A DNA stretch of 64,000 nucleotides from Achromobacter kerstersii (GTDB lineage Bacteria; Pseudomonadota; Gammaproteobacteria; Burkholderiales; Burkholderiaceae_B), in contig NZ_CADIJQ010000006.1 of assembly GCF_902859595.1 (NCBI RefSeq), positions 1-64,000 on the forward strand, in the 5' to 3' direction. This document shows, piece by piece, positions 21,947-31,956 of this stretch. A program made the position numbers and the translations under genes. The stretch's first letter is position 1. Every line of letters begins with the position of its first letter. The notes beneath the pieces are model-generated. The model was not told the origin of the DNA and did not search any database. It worked only from the letters and a program-made list of their open reading frames with translations.

Positions 21947-22785
21947 GTTCGCGCCAACAGGACGGCAGCGCCCGTCCCATTCCCAACGCGCTGACCATCG
22001 CCGGCGTCGACCCGTCCGGCGGCGCGGGCATCCTGGCCGACGTGAAGGCCATGAGCGCGCTGGGCGCCTACGGCTGCGCCATCATCGCGGCGCTGACCGC
22101 CCAGAACACAAAGGGCGTCACCGGCATCTCGGCCGTGCCGCCCGCGTTCGTGGGCCTGCAAATCGACACCCTGTTCGCCGACGTGCGCATCGACGCCGTC
22201 AAGATCGGCATGCTGGGCCAATATCCGGTCATTGAAGTCGTGGCCGAAAAGCTGGCCAAGTGGACCCCGGCTCATGTGGTGCTGGACCCGGTCATGGTCG
22301 CCAAAAGCGGCGACCTGCTGCTGGAGAACGACGCCGTGGGCGCGATGCGCGAAGCGCTGCTGCCGCAGTGCACGATGTTGACCCCGAACCTGCCCGAAGC
22401 CGGCGTGCTGCTGGAAGAGCGGCCGGTTGAGACCGTCAAGGAAATGCGCCGCGTGGCCGAGCGCCTGCGCAACAAGCTGGCCCATTCGGGCGAACGCTGG
22501 GTGCTGGTCAAGGGCGGCCACCTGCCCGGCAACGAGACCATCGACCTGCTGCACGACGGCGACCGCATGATCGAACTGCCCGGCCACCGCATCGAGACCG
22601 TCAACACGCACGGCACGGGCTGCACGCTGTCGGCCGCGCTGGCCGCGTTGCTGCCGCAAATCGGGGACGTACCCGAGGCCGCGCGCCGCGCCAAGGCCTA
22701 TCTGACCGAAGCCATCCGCCACGCCGAGCGGCTGTCGGTCGGGTCCGGCCACGGCCCCGTCCACCACTTCCACGCGTGGTGGTGA
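21943..22785 (+). CDS. thiD: Hydroxymethylpyrimidine kinase/phosphomethylpyrimidine kinase ThiD
   Basis: ThiD phosphorylates hydroxymethylpyrimidine twice to supply the pyrimidine half of thiamine. The 280-residue ribokinase-fold protein shows the substrate motif [15 protein letters not shown] at its N terminus and the anion-hole/catalytic signature [15 protein letters not shown] near the C terminus. It begins inside the thiG stop codon (ATGA overlap at 21943) and ends before a terminator-like hairpin. It carries no fused ThiE domain. Confidence 0.95.
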   Translation: MSSRQQDGSARPIPNALTIAGVDPSGGAGILADVKAMSALGAYGCAIIAALTAQNTKGVTGISAVPPAFVGLQIDTLFADVRIDAVKIGMLGQYPVIEVVAEKLAKWTPAHVVLDPVMVAKSGDLLLENDAVGAMREALLPQCTMLTPNLPEAGVLLEERPVETVKEMRRVAERLRNKLAHSGERWVLVKGGHLPGNETIDLLHDGDRMIELPGHRIETVNTHGTGCTLSAALAALLPQIGDVPEAARRAKAYLTEAIRHAERLSVGSGHGPVHHFHAWW

Positions 22786-22818
22786 GCGCCGGCTGCGCTG
22801 GCTAGACGCGGGTGAAAC

Positions 22819-22845
22819 GCGGCGCTCTACGGAGCGCCGCTGTCG
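22819..22845 (+). terminator. Terminator-like hairpin after thiGD
   Basis: GCGGCGCTC (22819-22827) and GAGCGCCGC (22832-22840) form a perfect 9-bp stem with a TACG loop, 33 bp after the thiD stop. The following bases are only moderately T-rich (TGTCGTTT). Confidence 0.6.
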
Positions 22846-22967
22846 TTTCCGGCCCGCGAATCAGACCGATTCCCGCCGTTGAAACATCTGCCGAATGGGA
22901 CCGCCGTCACAGGACGCTACGAATCGGTACAATGGCCGGCTGATTCCTCTGTTTTTTCCTGACCGTC

Positions 22968-23648
22968 ATGAACGCTTCGACCCTGCCCGACGTAGAACAA
23001 GCCCGCTTCAATATGGTGGAACAGCAGATCCGCCCGTGGGACGTCCTGGACGCCAACGTGCTGCAAGCGCTGTTCGATGTGCGCCGCGAACAATTTGTTC
23101 CGCCGGCCCTGCGCGCCCTGGCGTTTTCCGACCTGGAACTGCCGCTGGAAATCAACGCGGTCAATACGCGTCAGACCATGCTGGCCCCCAAGGTTGAAGC
23201 CCGCCTGGCGCAAGAACTGCAACTGACCAAGTCCGACTGCGTGCTGGAAATCGGCACCGGCTCCGGCTATCAGGCTGCGCTGCTGGGCTATCTGGCCCAA
23301 CAAGTGACCTCGGTCGAAATCGACAGCCGCCTGGTGACGTTCGCGCAGCAAAACCTGCAAATGAACAACGTCACCAACGTCAAGGTCGAAACCGGCGACG
23401 CCCGCAATGGCTGGGGCTCCACCGAATACGACGCCATCCTGGTGACGGGTTCGGTGCCGGTTGTGCCCGACGCGCTCAAGTACCAGCTGCGCGTGGGCGG
23501 CCGCCTGGTTGTCATCGTGGGCCAGGCCCCGGTCATGACGGCCTGTCGCATCACCCGCACCACCGCTGCCAGTTTCGAAACGGTGAACCTGTTCGAAACC
23601 GTGGTGAAGCCGCTGCGCGGCGCCACGGTATCCCAGTTCAAGTTCTAA
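22968..23648 (+). CDS. pcm: Protein-L-isoaspartate O-methyltransferase
   Basis: The 226-residue enzyme methylates abnormal L-isoaspartyl residues in aged proteins, using S-adenosylmethionine. Motif I is VLEIGTGSGYQAALLGYL near 90-107, preceded by the family N-terminal segment (FNMVEQQIRPWDV, RREQFVP) and followed by VTSVEID and GGRLVVIVG. The region usually carrying the HMVAxM-type substrate loop is diverged here (LEINAVNTRQTMLAPK), as in a group of short proteobacterial homologues, so isoaspartate repair is likely but not certain. It is followed 81 bp later by the TolC-type gene. Confidence 0.88.
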   Translation: MNASTLPDVEQARFNMVEQQIRPWDVLDANVLQALFDVRREQFVPPALRALAFSDLELPLEINAVNTRQTMLAPKVEARLAQELQLTKSDCVLEIGTGSGYQAALLGYLAQQVTSVEIDSRLVTFAQQNLQMNNVTNVKVETGDARNGWGSTEYDAILVTGSVPVVPDALKYQLRVGGRLVVIVGQAPVMTACRITRTTAASFETVNLFETVVKPLRGATVSQFKF

Positions 23649-23729
23649 ACCCCTAGCTTGCCGCCCCGCGCCTGCCCCCAGCCGGGGCGTGGCGCATCAA
23701 CGGGGTGGTCCGGCGTATCGTTGAAAATC

Positions 23730-25061
23730 ATGCGCGTCCGATTGCTTACGGCTTTACTGGTTTTTACCTGCGCCGCAAGCGTCGGCCCGTCGCCCGCGTT
23801 TGCGCAGAACCTGATCCAGGTCTGGCAAGCCGCCCTGGGCAATGACCCGACTTACGCCGCCGCCCGCGCCAACTACCGCGCGGGCCTGGAAAAAGAGCCG
23901 CAAGCGCGCGCGCTGCTGCTGCCGCTGATTTCCGCCGAAGCCGGCGGCGCCTACCAGGAAACCCGCAGCACCCGTGGGCTGGGCGTGTCCTACAGCGGCG
24001 GGCGCGGCGTATGGGATCTGGCGCTGACCCAGCCTCTGTTCGATTGGGGCCGCTGGCAAAACTACGAGCAATCCAAGCTGATCGTGGCCGACGTCGAAGT
24101 GCAATTGCAGCAGTCCTACCAGGACCTGCTGCTGCGCGTGGCCGACGCCTACTTCAACGTGCTCTACGCGCAAGACACGCTGACCGCCACCGAGGCCGAA
24201 AAGGCCGCCGTTGCCGGGCAGCTGGAGTCCGCCAAGCGCAATTTCGAGCTGGGTAATTCCACCGTCACCGACACCTTCGAGGCGCAGGCGCGCTACGACC
24301 TGGTGGTGGCGCAGGAATTGCGGTTGCAGAATGACCTGGACGTGCGCCGCGATGAGCTCGCCAAAATCATCGGCACGCAGCCGGGCGCACTGGCCGAACT
24401 GCCGTATGGCGTGCAACTGCCGTCGCCCCAACCCGCCCGCGTGAATGATTGGAGCACCCAGGCCGAGTCCTCCAGCCTGGAAGTGCTGCGCGCGCAGCTG
24501 CTGACGCGCATCGCGGGCCGTGAAATCCAGATCGCCAAGAGCGGCCACTACCCCAGCCTGAACCTGCGCGCCACCAGCGGCAGCGCCAGCGACGCCGTCA
24601 TGCGTAACGCCGCGCCGGGCAAGCCGATCGACAACACGATAGGCGTGGTGCTGTCGATTCCGCTGTATTCGGGTGGCGGCGTGTCGTCGCAAGTGACCGA
24701 GAAGGTGCAGCTGGAACAGAAGGCCCGCTACGATTTTGAAACCGCGCGGCGCCAAGCCGTTCAGGCCGCGCGCCAGTACTACACCGGCGTCACCAGCGGG
24801 CTGGCGCGCATCCAGGCATTGGAAGCCGGCGAAAAATCCAGCCGCGCCTCTGTGGAAGCCAACCGCACCGGCTACGAAGTGGGCGTGCGCATCAACCTGG
24901 ACGTGCTGAACGCCCAGCAGCAGCTATACGCCACGCAGCGGGATCTGGCGCTGGCGCGCTACAGCACGGTGCTGTCAGGGCTGCGTTTGAAAGCCACCAG
25001 CGGGATTCTGGCGGAAACGGATCTGGAAGCGATTAACCGCTTGCTTCGGGAACCGCGTTGA
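23730..25061 (+). CDS. TolC family outer-membrane channel protein
   Basis: The protein has 443 residues, a signal peptide (MRVRLLTALLVFTCAASVGPSPAFAQ) and two outer-membrane efflux-protein repeats (roughly 30-215 and 240-435) with the long helices of the periplasmic tunnel. The motif VLNAQQQLYATQRDLALARY near the C terminus is typical of TolC. It would serve as the exit duct of type I secretion or RND efflux systems encoded elsewhere. The start at 23730 was chosen because it begins directly at the signal peptide; an upstream in-frame ATG at 23658 adds 24 non-signal residues. Confidence 0.93.
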   Translation: MRVRLLTALLVFTCAASVGPSPAFAQNLIQVWQAALGNDPTYAAARANYRAGLEKEPQARALLLPLISAEAGGAYQETRSTRGLGVSYSGGRGVWDLALTQPLFDWGRWQNYEQSKLIVADVEVQLQQSYQDLLLRVADAYFNVLYAQDTLTATEAEKAAVAGQLESAKRNFELGNSTVTDTFEAQARYDLVVAQELRLQNDLDVRRDELAKIIGTQPGALAELPYGVQLPSPQPARVNDWSTQAESSSLEVLRAQLLTRIAGREIQIAKSGHYPSLNLRATSGSASDAVMRNAAPGKPIDNTIGVVLSIPLYSGGGVSSQVTEKVQLEQKARYDFETARRQAVQAARQYYTGVTSGLARIQALEAGEKSSRASVEANRTGYEVGVRINLDVLNAQQQLYATQRDLALARYSTVLSGLRLKATSGILAETDLEAINRLLREPR

Positions 25062-25068
25062 ACGCCCG

Positions 25069-25557
25069 TCAGGCGCTTTGAATCTTCTTCACCAGCGCCG
25101 TCGTTGACCGTTCGAATTCAAATGGAATCGCCACTGCGCGGCCGCCCCAGGTTTTGACCAGCGCGGTCTCGGGCAGCTTTTCCATGTCGTAGTCGCCACC
25201 CTTGACGATCAAATCGGGCTTGAGCTCGCCGATCAGCGCTTCGGGCGTGTCTTCGTGGAATGACGTGACGACGGTCACAAAGCCCAGCGCGGCCAGCAGC
25301 GCGGCGCGGTCTTCCATGCGGTTCAGCGGGCGCTCGGCGCCTTTGCCCAGACGGCGCACCGATTCGTCGGTGTTCACCGCCACCACCAGCGTCGCGCCCA
25401 GTTGCGCCGCTTGATCCAGATACGTCGCGTGCCCGCGATGCAGGATATCGAACACGCCATTGGTAAACACCAGCGGCCGCGGCAAGCGGCCAGCAGCGAC
25501 GGCGGCGACGCATTCATCGCGGGAAAGGACTTTGGATTCAAAACGGGCGGCGGACAT
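25069..25557 (-). CDS. rfaE2: D-glycero-beta-D-manno-heptose 1-phosphate adenylyltransferase RfaE2
   Basis: This 162-residue nucleotidyltransferase activates heptose 1-phosphate with ATP to make ADP-heptose for the lipopolysaccharide core. The nucleotide motif FTNGVFDILHRGHATYL (HxGH) is near residues 31-47, and VKGGDYDMEKLPE gives the second conserved region. It is the separate, single-domain form of the bifunctional HldE C-terminal half; the kinase half is not nearby. It converges on the TolC-type gene with 7 bp between stops. Confidence 0.93.
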   Translation of the reverse strand: MSAARFESKVLSRDECVAAVAAGRLPRPLVFTNGVFDILHRGHATYLDQAAQLGATLVVAVNTDESVRRLGKGAERPLNRMEDRAALLAALGFVTVVTSFHEDTPEALIGELKPDLIVKGGDYDMEKLPETALVKTWGGRAVAIPFEFERSTTALVKKIQSA

Positions 25558-25646
25558 GCGGCGATTATATCCGCCCGTCCGCCGCCCGATGGCAGCCTGA
25601 TTGCCGGCCCATCGGCAGCCCGATAGCCGGCAATAGCGCCTGAAAC

Positions 25647-26525
25647 TCAGGCGCCGCCGAGGATGATCTTCTTTTCCTTGGGAACGATCAGCGCCGTCAT
25701 TTCCTTGCGGTAGCGGTTCAGGTCCTTCACCGTTTCGAAGCTGCGGTCCATCAGCTTGGACAAGATGTGCAGAATGCGCGAGGCGACCTTCTGTTCCCAG
25801 ATGCCGTCAAAGCGGATCTGGGTGTCCAGCCAATGCTCCAGCCAGCCCGGCTCGGGCAGACGCGACTGCACCGTGTCGTTCGGGAACAAGTCCTTGTTCA
25901 CGTGCAGGTTGGTCGGGTGCAGCGCCTGCTGCGTGCGGCCGGCCGAGGCCATCAGCACGCCAATCTTCGAGAACGCCAGGCGAGCTTGCTCGCTGGTGTC
26001 CTGGCCACGGTCATGCAGCGCGCGGCGCATGTATTGCAGGTAGGCGCCGGCGTGGCGGGCTTCGTCCTGCGCCACGGTCTTGTAGATGGCCTTGATGACG
26101 GGTTCCGTGTGCCATTCGGCGGCGCGGCGGTACCAGTGGTTCAGGCGGATTTCGCCGCAGAAGTGCAGCATCAGCGTTTCCAGTTCGGGGGCCGCGTCGA
26201 ATTCAAAGCGCACGTTGTGCAGCTCTTCTTCGGTGGGCACGAGATCAGGGCGGAAACGGCGCAGATACTCGATCAGCACCAGCGAATGCTTTTGTTCCTC
26301 GAAGAACCAGACCGACATGAATGCGCAGAAATCGCTGTCGCCGCGGTTGTCGCGCAGGAACATTTCTGTGGCCGGCAAAGCCGCCCATTCGGTGATGGCG
26401 TTCATCTTGATCGTTTGAGCCTGCTCGTCAGAGAGCTTGCTGCGATCGAAATCCCCCCAGGGGATGTCATGCGCCATGTTCCAGCGCACGGCTTCCATGG
26501 TCTTGAAGAGTTCAGGATAAAGCAT
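25647..26525 (-). CDS. Ferritin-like diiron-carboxylate protein (acyl-ACP-desaturase-like)
   Basis: The 292-residue helical protein has a complete set of putative diiron ligands: E46, E77 and H80 (FFEEQKHS), E125 (CGEIRLNHW), and E155 and H158 (AQDEARHAG). The two E-x2-H motifs and their spacing resemble the soluble acyl-ACP desaturase/ferritin-like superfamily. It has no signal peptide or membrane helix. The function is not known; oxidation or desaturation of an acyl or ubiquinone-related substrate is an inference. It lies 181 bp downstream of ubiB on the same strand, and a palindrome at 26660-26675 precedes it. Confidence 0.75.
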   Translation of the reverse strand: MLYPELFKTMEAVRWNMAHDIPWGDFDRSKLSDEQAQTIKMNAITEWAALPATEMFLRDNRGDSDFCAFMSVWFFEEQKHSLVLIEYLRRFRPDLVPTEEELHNVRFEFDAAPELETLMLHFCGEIRLNHWYRRAAEWHTEPVIKAIYKTVAQDEARHAGAYLQYMRRALHDRGQDTSEQARLAFSKIGVLMASAGRTQQALHPTNLHVNKDLFPNDTVQSRLPEPGWLEHWLDTQIRFDGIWEQKVASRILHILSKLMDRSFETVKDLNRYRKEMTALIVPKEKKIILGGA

Positions 26526-26659
26526 GGGTCTGCCCTTGTATTCGTCCCGCTTGTGGGGCGATAGAAATTAATGAATGGCGCGCGCGTCTCTTCGGCGTGA
26601 CGCTGCATTCATCCACCGCAGCGCTATTTTTCGCCGTCTCCCGCGAAGCTATGATGACC

Positions 26660-26675
26660 GTTTCATGAATGAAAC
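26660..26675. promoter_or_regulatory. Palindrome, candidate operator of the ferritin-like gene
   Basis: GTTTCATGAATGAAAC has perfect 7-bp arms separated by 2 bp. It lies in the 181-bp gap between the ubiB stop and the ferritin-like start, about 135 bp upstream of the latter. The size and symmetry fit a TetR- or FadR-like dimer, but no regulator gene is adjacent. Confidence 0.45.
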
Positions 26676-26706
26676 ATGACAAGGTTCGTCTAGATCATCG
26701 CGCCGC

Positions 26707-28260
26707 CTATCGGGTCAAGGCCCATATTGCGACCCCAATCGCAAGAGCCAACACCCCAACCAGCGCTGCAACCAGCCGGTTGTTCTGTTCCTGGGCGCGC
26801 CGCAGGTGAATCATTTCGGCCAACAGGGCGGGCGAAACGTTCGGGCGGCTCAGGTGGTCATGGACCAGCCTGGGCAAAGCGGGCAGCATTTGCGACCACT
26901 GCACCGCTTCTTTTTCCAGGCTTTGCCGCAAGCCCTTGAGTCCGACACGCTGGCGCATCCAACGTTCCAGATAGGGCTTGGCGGTCTTCCAGAGATCCAG
27001 GTTGGGATCTAGCTGTCGGCCCAACCCCTCGACGTTCAGCAACGTCTTTTGCAGCAGCACCAGCTGCGGCTGGATCTCTACATTGAACCGGCGCGAGGTC
27101 TGGAACAGGCGGAGCAACACCTGCCCCAGCGAGATCTCGGACAATGGCCGGTCAAAGTACGGTTCGCAAACGGCGCGCACGGCGCCTTCAAGCTCTTCTT
27201 CGCGCGTGTCGGCGGGCACCCAGCCTGACTCGATGTGCAGTTGCGCCACACGCCGGTAATCGCGGTGGAAGAAGGCCAGGAAATTCTGCGCCAGGTAATT
27301 TTTATCGAACTCGGACAGCGAACCCACGATGCCGAAGTCCAGCGCGATATAGCTGCCAAGCGTCCCAGGGCGGTCCGACACGTAGATGTTGCCCGGGTGC
27401 ATGTCGGCGTGGAAGAAGCCGTCGGTGAACACCTGCGTGAAGAAGATTTCGACGCCCGTGCGCGCCAGCGTCGGGATGTCGATGCCGGCTTCGCGCATGC
27501 GTTCAACCTGGCCCACCGGCATGCCGTACATGCGCTGCATGGTGAACACCGTGGACGCCGTGTATTCCCAGATGACCTCGGGCACGATCAGCATGTCGCC
27601 CCGGCCCGATTCAGGGCCGAAGTTGCGGCGCAGCTGGCTGCAATTGGACGCTTCGCGCACCAGATCCAGCTCGTCGTGCAGGTATTTGTCGAATTCGGCC
27701 ACGACTTCGCGCGGCTTCAGGCGGCGGCCATCGTCGCCCAGGCGCTCGATGATGCGCGCCACGATCTTCAAGAGCGACAAGTCTTTTTCGATGATGCTCA
27801 GCATCCCCGGACGCAGCACCTTGACGGCCACTTCGCGGCCGTCATGCAGCACGGCGAAGTGAACCTGGGCGATGGACGCCGAGGCCACCGGGTCCACATC
27901 GAACTGCGCGAACAGTTTTTCGGGCGGCGCACCCAGCGCGGCCTCGATGCAGGCGGCGGCCTGCGCGGACGGGAACGGCGGCACGCGGTCTTGAAGCAGC
28001 GCGAGCTCGTTGGCGATGTCGGCGGGGATCAGGTCGCGGCGGGTGGAGAGCACCTGCCCGAACTTCACGAAGATGGGGCCCAGCGATTCCAGGGCCATCC
28101 GCAGACGCTGCCCGCGCGGCTGACGCGGCCGCGTGCCCAGGCGGATGACGCGCAACAGGCAGGTCGCCAGAGGATGGTTCAGGCTGGAGAGCACGAGCTC
28201 GTCCAGGCCATAGCGCAGGGAAACAACGATGATGCGAAGCAGGCGCAGCAGGGGAAACAT
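26707..28260 (-). CDS. ubiB: UbiB, ubiquinone biosynthesis kinase-like ATPase
   Basis: UbiB is an atypical protein-kinase-like (ADCK/UbiB) ATPase needed for ubiquinone synthesis at the membrane. The 517-residue protein has the family KxGQ motif ([16 protein letters not shown], 64 onward), an alanine-rich nucleotide loop (ASIAQVHFA), the lysine AVKVLRPG, the catalytic [11 protein letters not shown] near 283 and the metal-binding LDFGIVG. A C-terminal hydrophobic segment ([20 protein letters not shown]) anchors it. It follows ubiJ after 3 bp, so the two are one operon. Confidence 0.95.
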   Translation of the reverse strand: MFPLLRLLRIIVVSLRYGLDELVLSSLNHPLATCLLRVIRLGTRPRQPRGQRLRMALESLGPIFVKFGQVLSTRRDLIPADIANELALLQDRVPPFPSAQAAACIEAALGAPPEKLFAQFDVDPVASASIAQVHFAVLHDGREVAVKVLRPGMLSIIEKDLSLLKIVARIIERLGDDGRRLKPREVVAEFDKYLHDELDLVREASNCSQLRRNFGPESGRGDMLIVPEVIWEYTASTVFTMQRMYGMPVGQVERMREAGIDIPTLARTGVEIFFTQVFTDGFFHADMHPGNIYVSDRPGTLGSYIALDFGIVGSLSEFDKNYLAQNFLAFFHRDYRRVAQLHIESGWVPADTREEELEGAVRAVCEPYFDRPLSEISLGQVLLRLFQTSRRFNVEIQPQLVLLQKTLLNVEGLGRQLDPNLDLWKTAKPYLERWMRQRVGLKGLRQSLEKEAVQWSQMLPALPRLVHDHLSRPNVSPALLAEMIHLRRAQEQNNRLVAALVGVLALAIGVAIWALTR

Positions 28261-28263
28261 GGA

Positions 28264-28917
28264 TCAGGCGCCCCGCTTTGCGCTGGCCGAAGCCAGACGG
28301 GTTTGCAGGGCGGTGGCCGAACGCGTCAAGGCATCAGTGCGAGCGTTCAGCTCGGCTAAGTCCAGGCGCCATTGTTCCAGCGCGGGGCGGCCCACCAGCA
28401 CGCCGCTTTCTTCGGCCAGGTATTCCGAGACGTTTTCGGCCAGGCGCGTGCCCACCGTGCGCGCCCCATTGGCCGCGGCGCGCGCGCCGCCCACGATGCG
28501 CAGTGCGGCGATATCGCCCACCACGCGGGCCAGCGCGTCTTCGGGGTCCGGGCGAAGCTGCTTGGACAGGTCCGCCACCACTTGGGCCAATGCCGCGTCG
28601 CCCGAGATATGGGTGGCTTCGGCGAAGTCAGGGGTTTCACGGTCAGCGCCCAGGCGCGGCAACGGCAGCTTTTCAGGGGCCACGGTCAGCGTCACGTCGG
28701 GCACGACGGCGGGGTCAGCCTGCGCCGCAAGGCCTTCGCTGTCGATCGTCAGGCCCAGCGTGAAACCGCCCAACGCAAAGCGCACGGTCTTGCCGGCATG
28801 CCGCGCCAGACGCTCGCGCGCCCAGTCCTCACGCCGCAACAGGGCGTTGAGCGCGCTTACAGCCAACCGCGAGGGAGTGGGCAGGAACGAAAAAGGCAGC
28901 ATGACGGTCTGCAACAC
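28264..28917 (-). CDS. ubiJ: UbiJ, ubiquinone biosynthesis accessory protein (SCP2 domain)
   Basis: UbiJ is a lipid-binding assembly factor of the aerobic ubiquinone complex. The 217-residue protein has an N-terminal sterol-carrier-type (SCP2) domain (VRFALGGFTLGLTIDSEG, then VTLTVAPEKL) and a C-terminal helical region of coiled-coil type (EQWRLDLAELNARTDALTRS). Identification rests on this architecture and on its position immediately upstream of ubiB and downstream of ubiE and the Tim44-domain gene. Confidence 0.9.
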   Translation of the reverse strand: MLQTVMLPFSFLPTPSRLAVSALNALLRREDWARERLARHAGKTVRFALGGFTLGLTIDSEGLAAQADPAVVPDVTLTVAPEKLPLPRLGADRETPDFAEATHISGDAALAQVVADLSKQLRPDPEDALARVVGDIAALRIVGGARAAANGARTVGTRLAENVSEYLAEESGVLVGRPALEQWRLDLAELNARTDALTRSATALQTRLASASAKRGA

Positions 28918-29002
28918 CGCGTGGCGGGGTTGCCGGAATTAGTAGGTAAATCGGGAGTGTAACGGGTTAGATGGGCGCGTGTTTAGTGCGAAAGGCACAT
29001 GG

Positions 29003-29028
29003 AAAAACCGGCCCTTGTGGGGCCGGTT
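29003..29028 (-). terminator. Rho-independent terminator after the Tim44-domain gene
   Basis: AACCGGCCC (29006-29014) and GGGCCGGTT (29020-29028) form a 9-bp stem that, read leftward, runs into five T residues. A second perfect hairpin, CGGATGCCC-TTTC-GGGCATCCG, lies at 29033-29054 between it and the gene. This probably separates the Tim44 transcript from ubiJ-ubiB, at least partly. Confidence 0.75.
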
Positions 29029-29091
29029 CAAGCGGATGCCCTTTCGGGCATCCGGCAACGGAGGACAGAGGCAGTCCCGGCCAGCCAGCGT

Positions 29092-30105
29092 TTAGCTGGC
29101 CAGATCCACCGGAATCTGCTGAATGCCAGCCAACAGCCAGCCGCCATTGGCAGGCTTGAACAGGTTCCAGACTTCTTCGAAGCGGAAGGCTTCGGCGCCG
29201 GGGGCCTCACGCAGCATGCCGGAGAAGCGCACGCTGGCCAGGTGGCCGTCGGACACGGACTCGATGCCCAGCATTTCGGCGTTCAACAGCACCACTTCGG
29301 TCTTGTTGGGGGCCGCGCCGCGCTCAGCCAGCTGCGGCTTGAGTTCGGTGATCAGGTCATCGGTCAGGAAGTCGCGCAGGCCATCGGTGCTGCCGCTGTC
29401 CCACACAGCCTGGATGCGAACGAACTGCTCCTTGGCTTGCTTCAGGAAGTTGGGCGTATCGAAATCACCCGGCACGAACCAGTTGTTGTCCTCGCCCGCT
29501 TTGGGCAGAACTGCCGGAGGCGCGACCGGTGCGGCGGCAGCCACAGGGGCGGCAGCAGCGGCGGGTGCGGCGGCAGCCGGCTTCAGGGCTTCACGCCACA
29601 TCGGCTGCGGTTGCTGGCCCGGTGCGTTGTTGGCGCCATTGAAGGCACCTTGCGTCGCGGTACGCGGACCGGCGCCACGCAGACGGCGGATGATGAACAT
29701 GACGGCGAAGACAACGGCGGCGATCAGCAGCGCGGAGCCCAGGAATTCAGCGAAGGCGCCCGACAGGCCCATGCTGGACAGCAAGGCGGCGATACCCAGG
29801 CCAGCAGCGATGCCGGCGATGGGGCCGAGCCAACGCGACGCGCCGCTCTTGGCGGCAGCGCCCGCGGCGCCGGCCGTGGCTGCGCCGGCGGCTGCCGGAG
29901 CGGCGGTGGCGCCAGCCGTGTTGTTGGCGGCGGCCGGCGGCGTGGTCGCCTGGCGCTGCTGGGTCACATTGGAGGATTGACGGCCGACGCTGCTGCCACC
30001 ACCTGCACGACGGGCTTCAGCGTCAAACGACGCCGTCACCAACGCCGCGCCGGAAACGGCGATGAGCGCCGCGGCGACAAACCGCGAAAGACAGAATTTG
30101 GTCAT
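29092..30105 (-). CDS. Tim44-domain membrane protein
   Basis: The 337-residue protein has a signal-like N terminus (about 1-30), an alanine-rich linker, two membrane segments (around 93-113 WLGPIAGIAAGLGIAALLSS and 119-138 FLGSALLIAAVVFAVMFIIR), a second alanine/proline-rich linker (about 170-200), and a C-terminal Tim44-like domain (about 215-335). In mitochondria that fold anchors a chaperone motor; bacterial versions are poorly understood. Here it sits between ubiE and ubiJ-ubiB, which suggests an envelope or quinone-related role, but this is only context. The 5' leader on this strand is GC-rich and structured. Confidence 0.87.
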   Translation of the reverse strand: MTKFCLSRFVAAALIAVSGAALVTASFDAEARRAGGGSSVGRQSSNVTQQRQATTPPAAANNTAGATAAPAAAGAATAGAAGAAAKSGASRWLGPIAGIAAGLGIAALLSSMGLSGAFAEFLGSALLIAAVVFAVMFIIRRLRGAGPRTATQGAFNGANNAPGQQPQPMWREALKPAAAAPAAAAAPVAAAAPVAPPAVLPKAGEDNNWFVPGDFDTPNFLKQAKEQFVRIQAVWDSGSTDGLRDFLTDDLITELKPQLAERGAAPNKTEVVLLNAEMLGIESVSDGHLASVRFSGMLREAPGAEAFRFEEVWNLFKPANGGWLLAGIQQIPVDLAS

Positions 30106-30283
30106 AGAGTTTGCTCCCTCGTACTCGCGCCCCCGCTGCCCCGAGCAGCTGGGAGTCCCACGGACAGCGGGACCTAATCGCGACTTTTCTTACAGTAATC
30201 TGAACGTCGTAAGAATAACGGACAAGACGCCGCCCCACAAGTTCCCCGTGGGGTGAAGAAATATCCTGTGGACAGGCCGGGGT

Positions 30284-31060
30284 TCAGCCCAGGCGCACGC
30301 CCTCGTGCAAGGCGGCGATGCCGGCAGTCAGGTTGAAATACTGAACCCGTTCCAGACCGGCGGTGCGCAGCATGTCGGCCAGGGTTTCCTGGTCGGGATG
30401 CATGCGGATGGATTCCGCCAGGTAACGGTAGCTGGCTTCGTCCTTGGCGACCTTCTTGCCCAACCAGGGCAGCACGTTGAAGGAATACCAGTCGTAGGCG
30501 GGCGCCAGCGGCTTGGCCACGCGCGAGAATTCCAGCACCAGCAGCTTGCCGCCCGGCTTCAGTACGCGGGTCATTTCAGCCAGCGCGCGGTCTTTGTGCG
30601 TCATGTTGCGCAGGCCAAAGGCCACGCTGACGCGGTCGAAATAACCCGTGGGGAACGGCAGGCGCTCGGCGTCGCACACGGCGGTGGGCACCAAGAGGCC
30701 GGCGTCAGTGAGGCGGTCGCGGCCCACGCGCAGCATGGAATCATTGATGTCGGTCAGCCAGACCTCGCCGGTAGGCCCCGCGCGCTTGGCGAAAGCCTTG
30801 GCCAGGTCGCCCGTACCGCCGGCGATGTCCAATACCTTCATGCCGGGGCGGATGGCGGCGCGGCCAATGGTGAAGGCCTTCCAGACGCGGTGCAGGCCGG
30901 CCGACATGAAATCGTTCATGACGTCGTAGCGCTGGGCGACCGAATGGAAGACTTCAGCGACCTTGCGGGCTTTTTCGCCTTCCGGCACCGTTTGGAAGCC
31001 GAAATGCGTGGATTGGGCGTTGGAGTCGGCGGAATGTTGCGATTCGGAGGGGTTTTGCAT
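30284..31060 (-). CDS. ubiE: Ubiquinone/menaquinone C-methyltransferase UbiE
   Basis: UbiE carries out the C-methylation of the benzoquinol ring in ubiquinone synthesis (and of demethylmenaquinone where present). The 258-residue protein has motif [19 protein letters not shown], the family signatures [17 protein letters not shown] and [15 protein letters not shown], and a C-terminal [13 protein letters not shown]. It begins the quinone gene group on this strand and is divergent from phoB, with a 22-bp tandem repeat in the gap. Confidence 0.95.
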   Translation of the reverse strand: MQNPSESQHSADSNAQSTHFGFQTVPEGEKARKVAEVFHSVAQRYDVMNDFMSAGLHRVWKAFTIGRAAIRPGMKVLDIAGGTGDLAKAFAKRAGPTGEVWLTDINDSMLRVGRDRLTDAGLLVPTAVCDAERLPFPTGYFDRVSVAFGLRNMTHKDRALAEMTRVLKPGGKLLVLEFSRVAKPLAPAYDWYSFNVLPWLGKKVAKDEASYRYLAESIRMHPDQETLADMLRTAGLERVQYFNLTAGIAALHEGVRLG

Positions 31061-31098
31061 GGTGAATTCCCGATATATCCTGGCAATGGTAGCCTATC

Positions 31099-31142
31099 GG
31101 GCACGCCCCGGCGGGCAGAGGGGCACGCCCCGGCGGGCAGAG
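31099..31142. repeat. Exact 22-bp tandem duplication between ubiE and phoB
   Basis: The 22 bases at 31099-31120 (starting GGGCACGCCCCGG) are repeated without change at 31121-31142. The repeat is in the 185-bp divergent promoter region. Confidence 0.9.
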
Positions 31143-31245
31143 AACCTTCCCCGGAAGCACCCTGCGGTCACATACCTGAAATATTGCGGCCATACTATCG
31201 CAATGTTCGCGCCGCGCCGGCGCTCAGAAGTGTGCCAAATTCGCC

Positions 31246-31944
<699 letters not shown>

Positions 31945-31956
31945 AACTCCCGCACG

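Noticed and set aside
31061..31245. A pho box upstream of phoB
   Set aside because: Only weak resemblance to direct CTGTCAT-type repeats was seen near 31165-31190; not enough to call.
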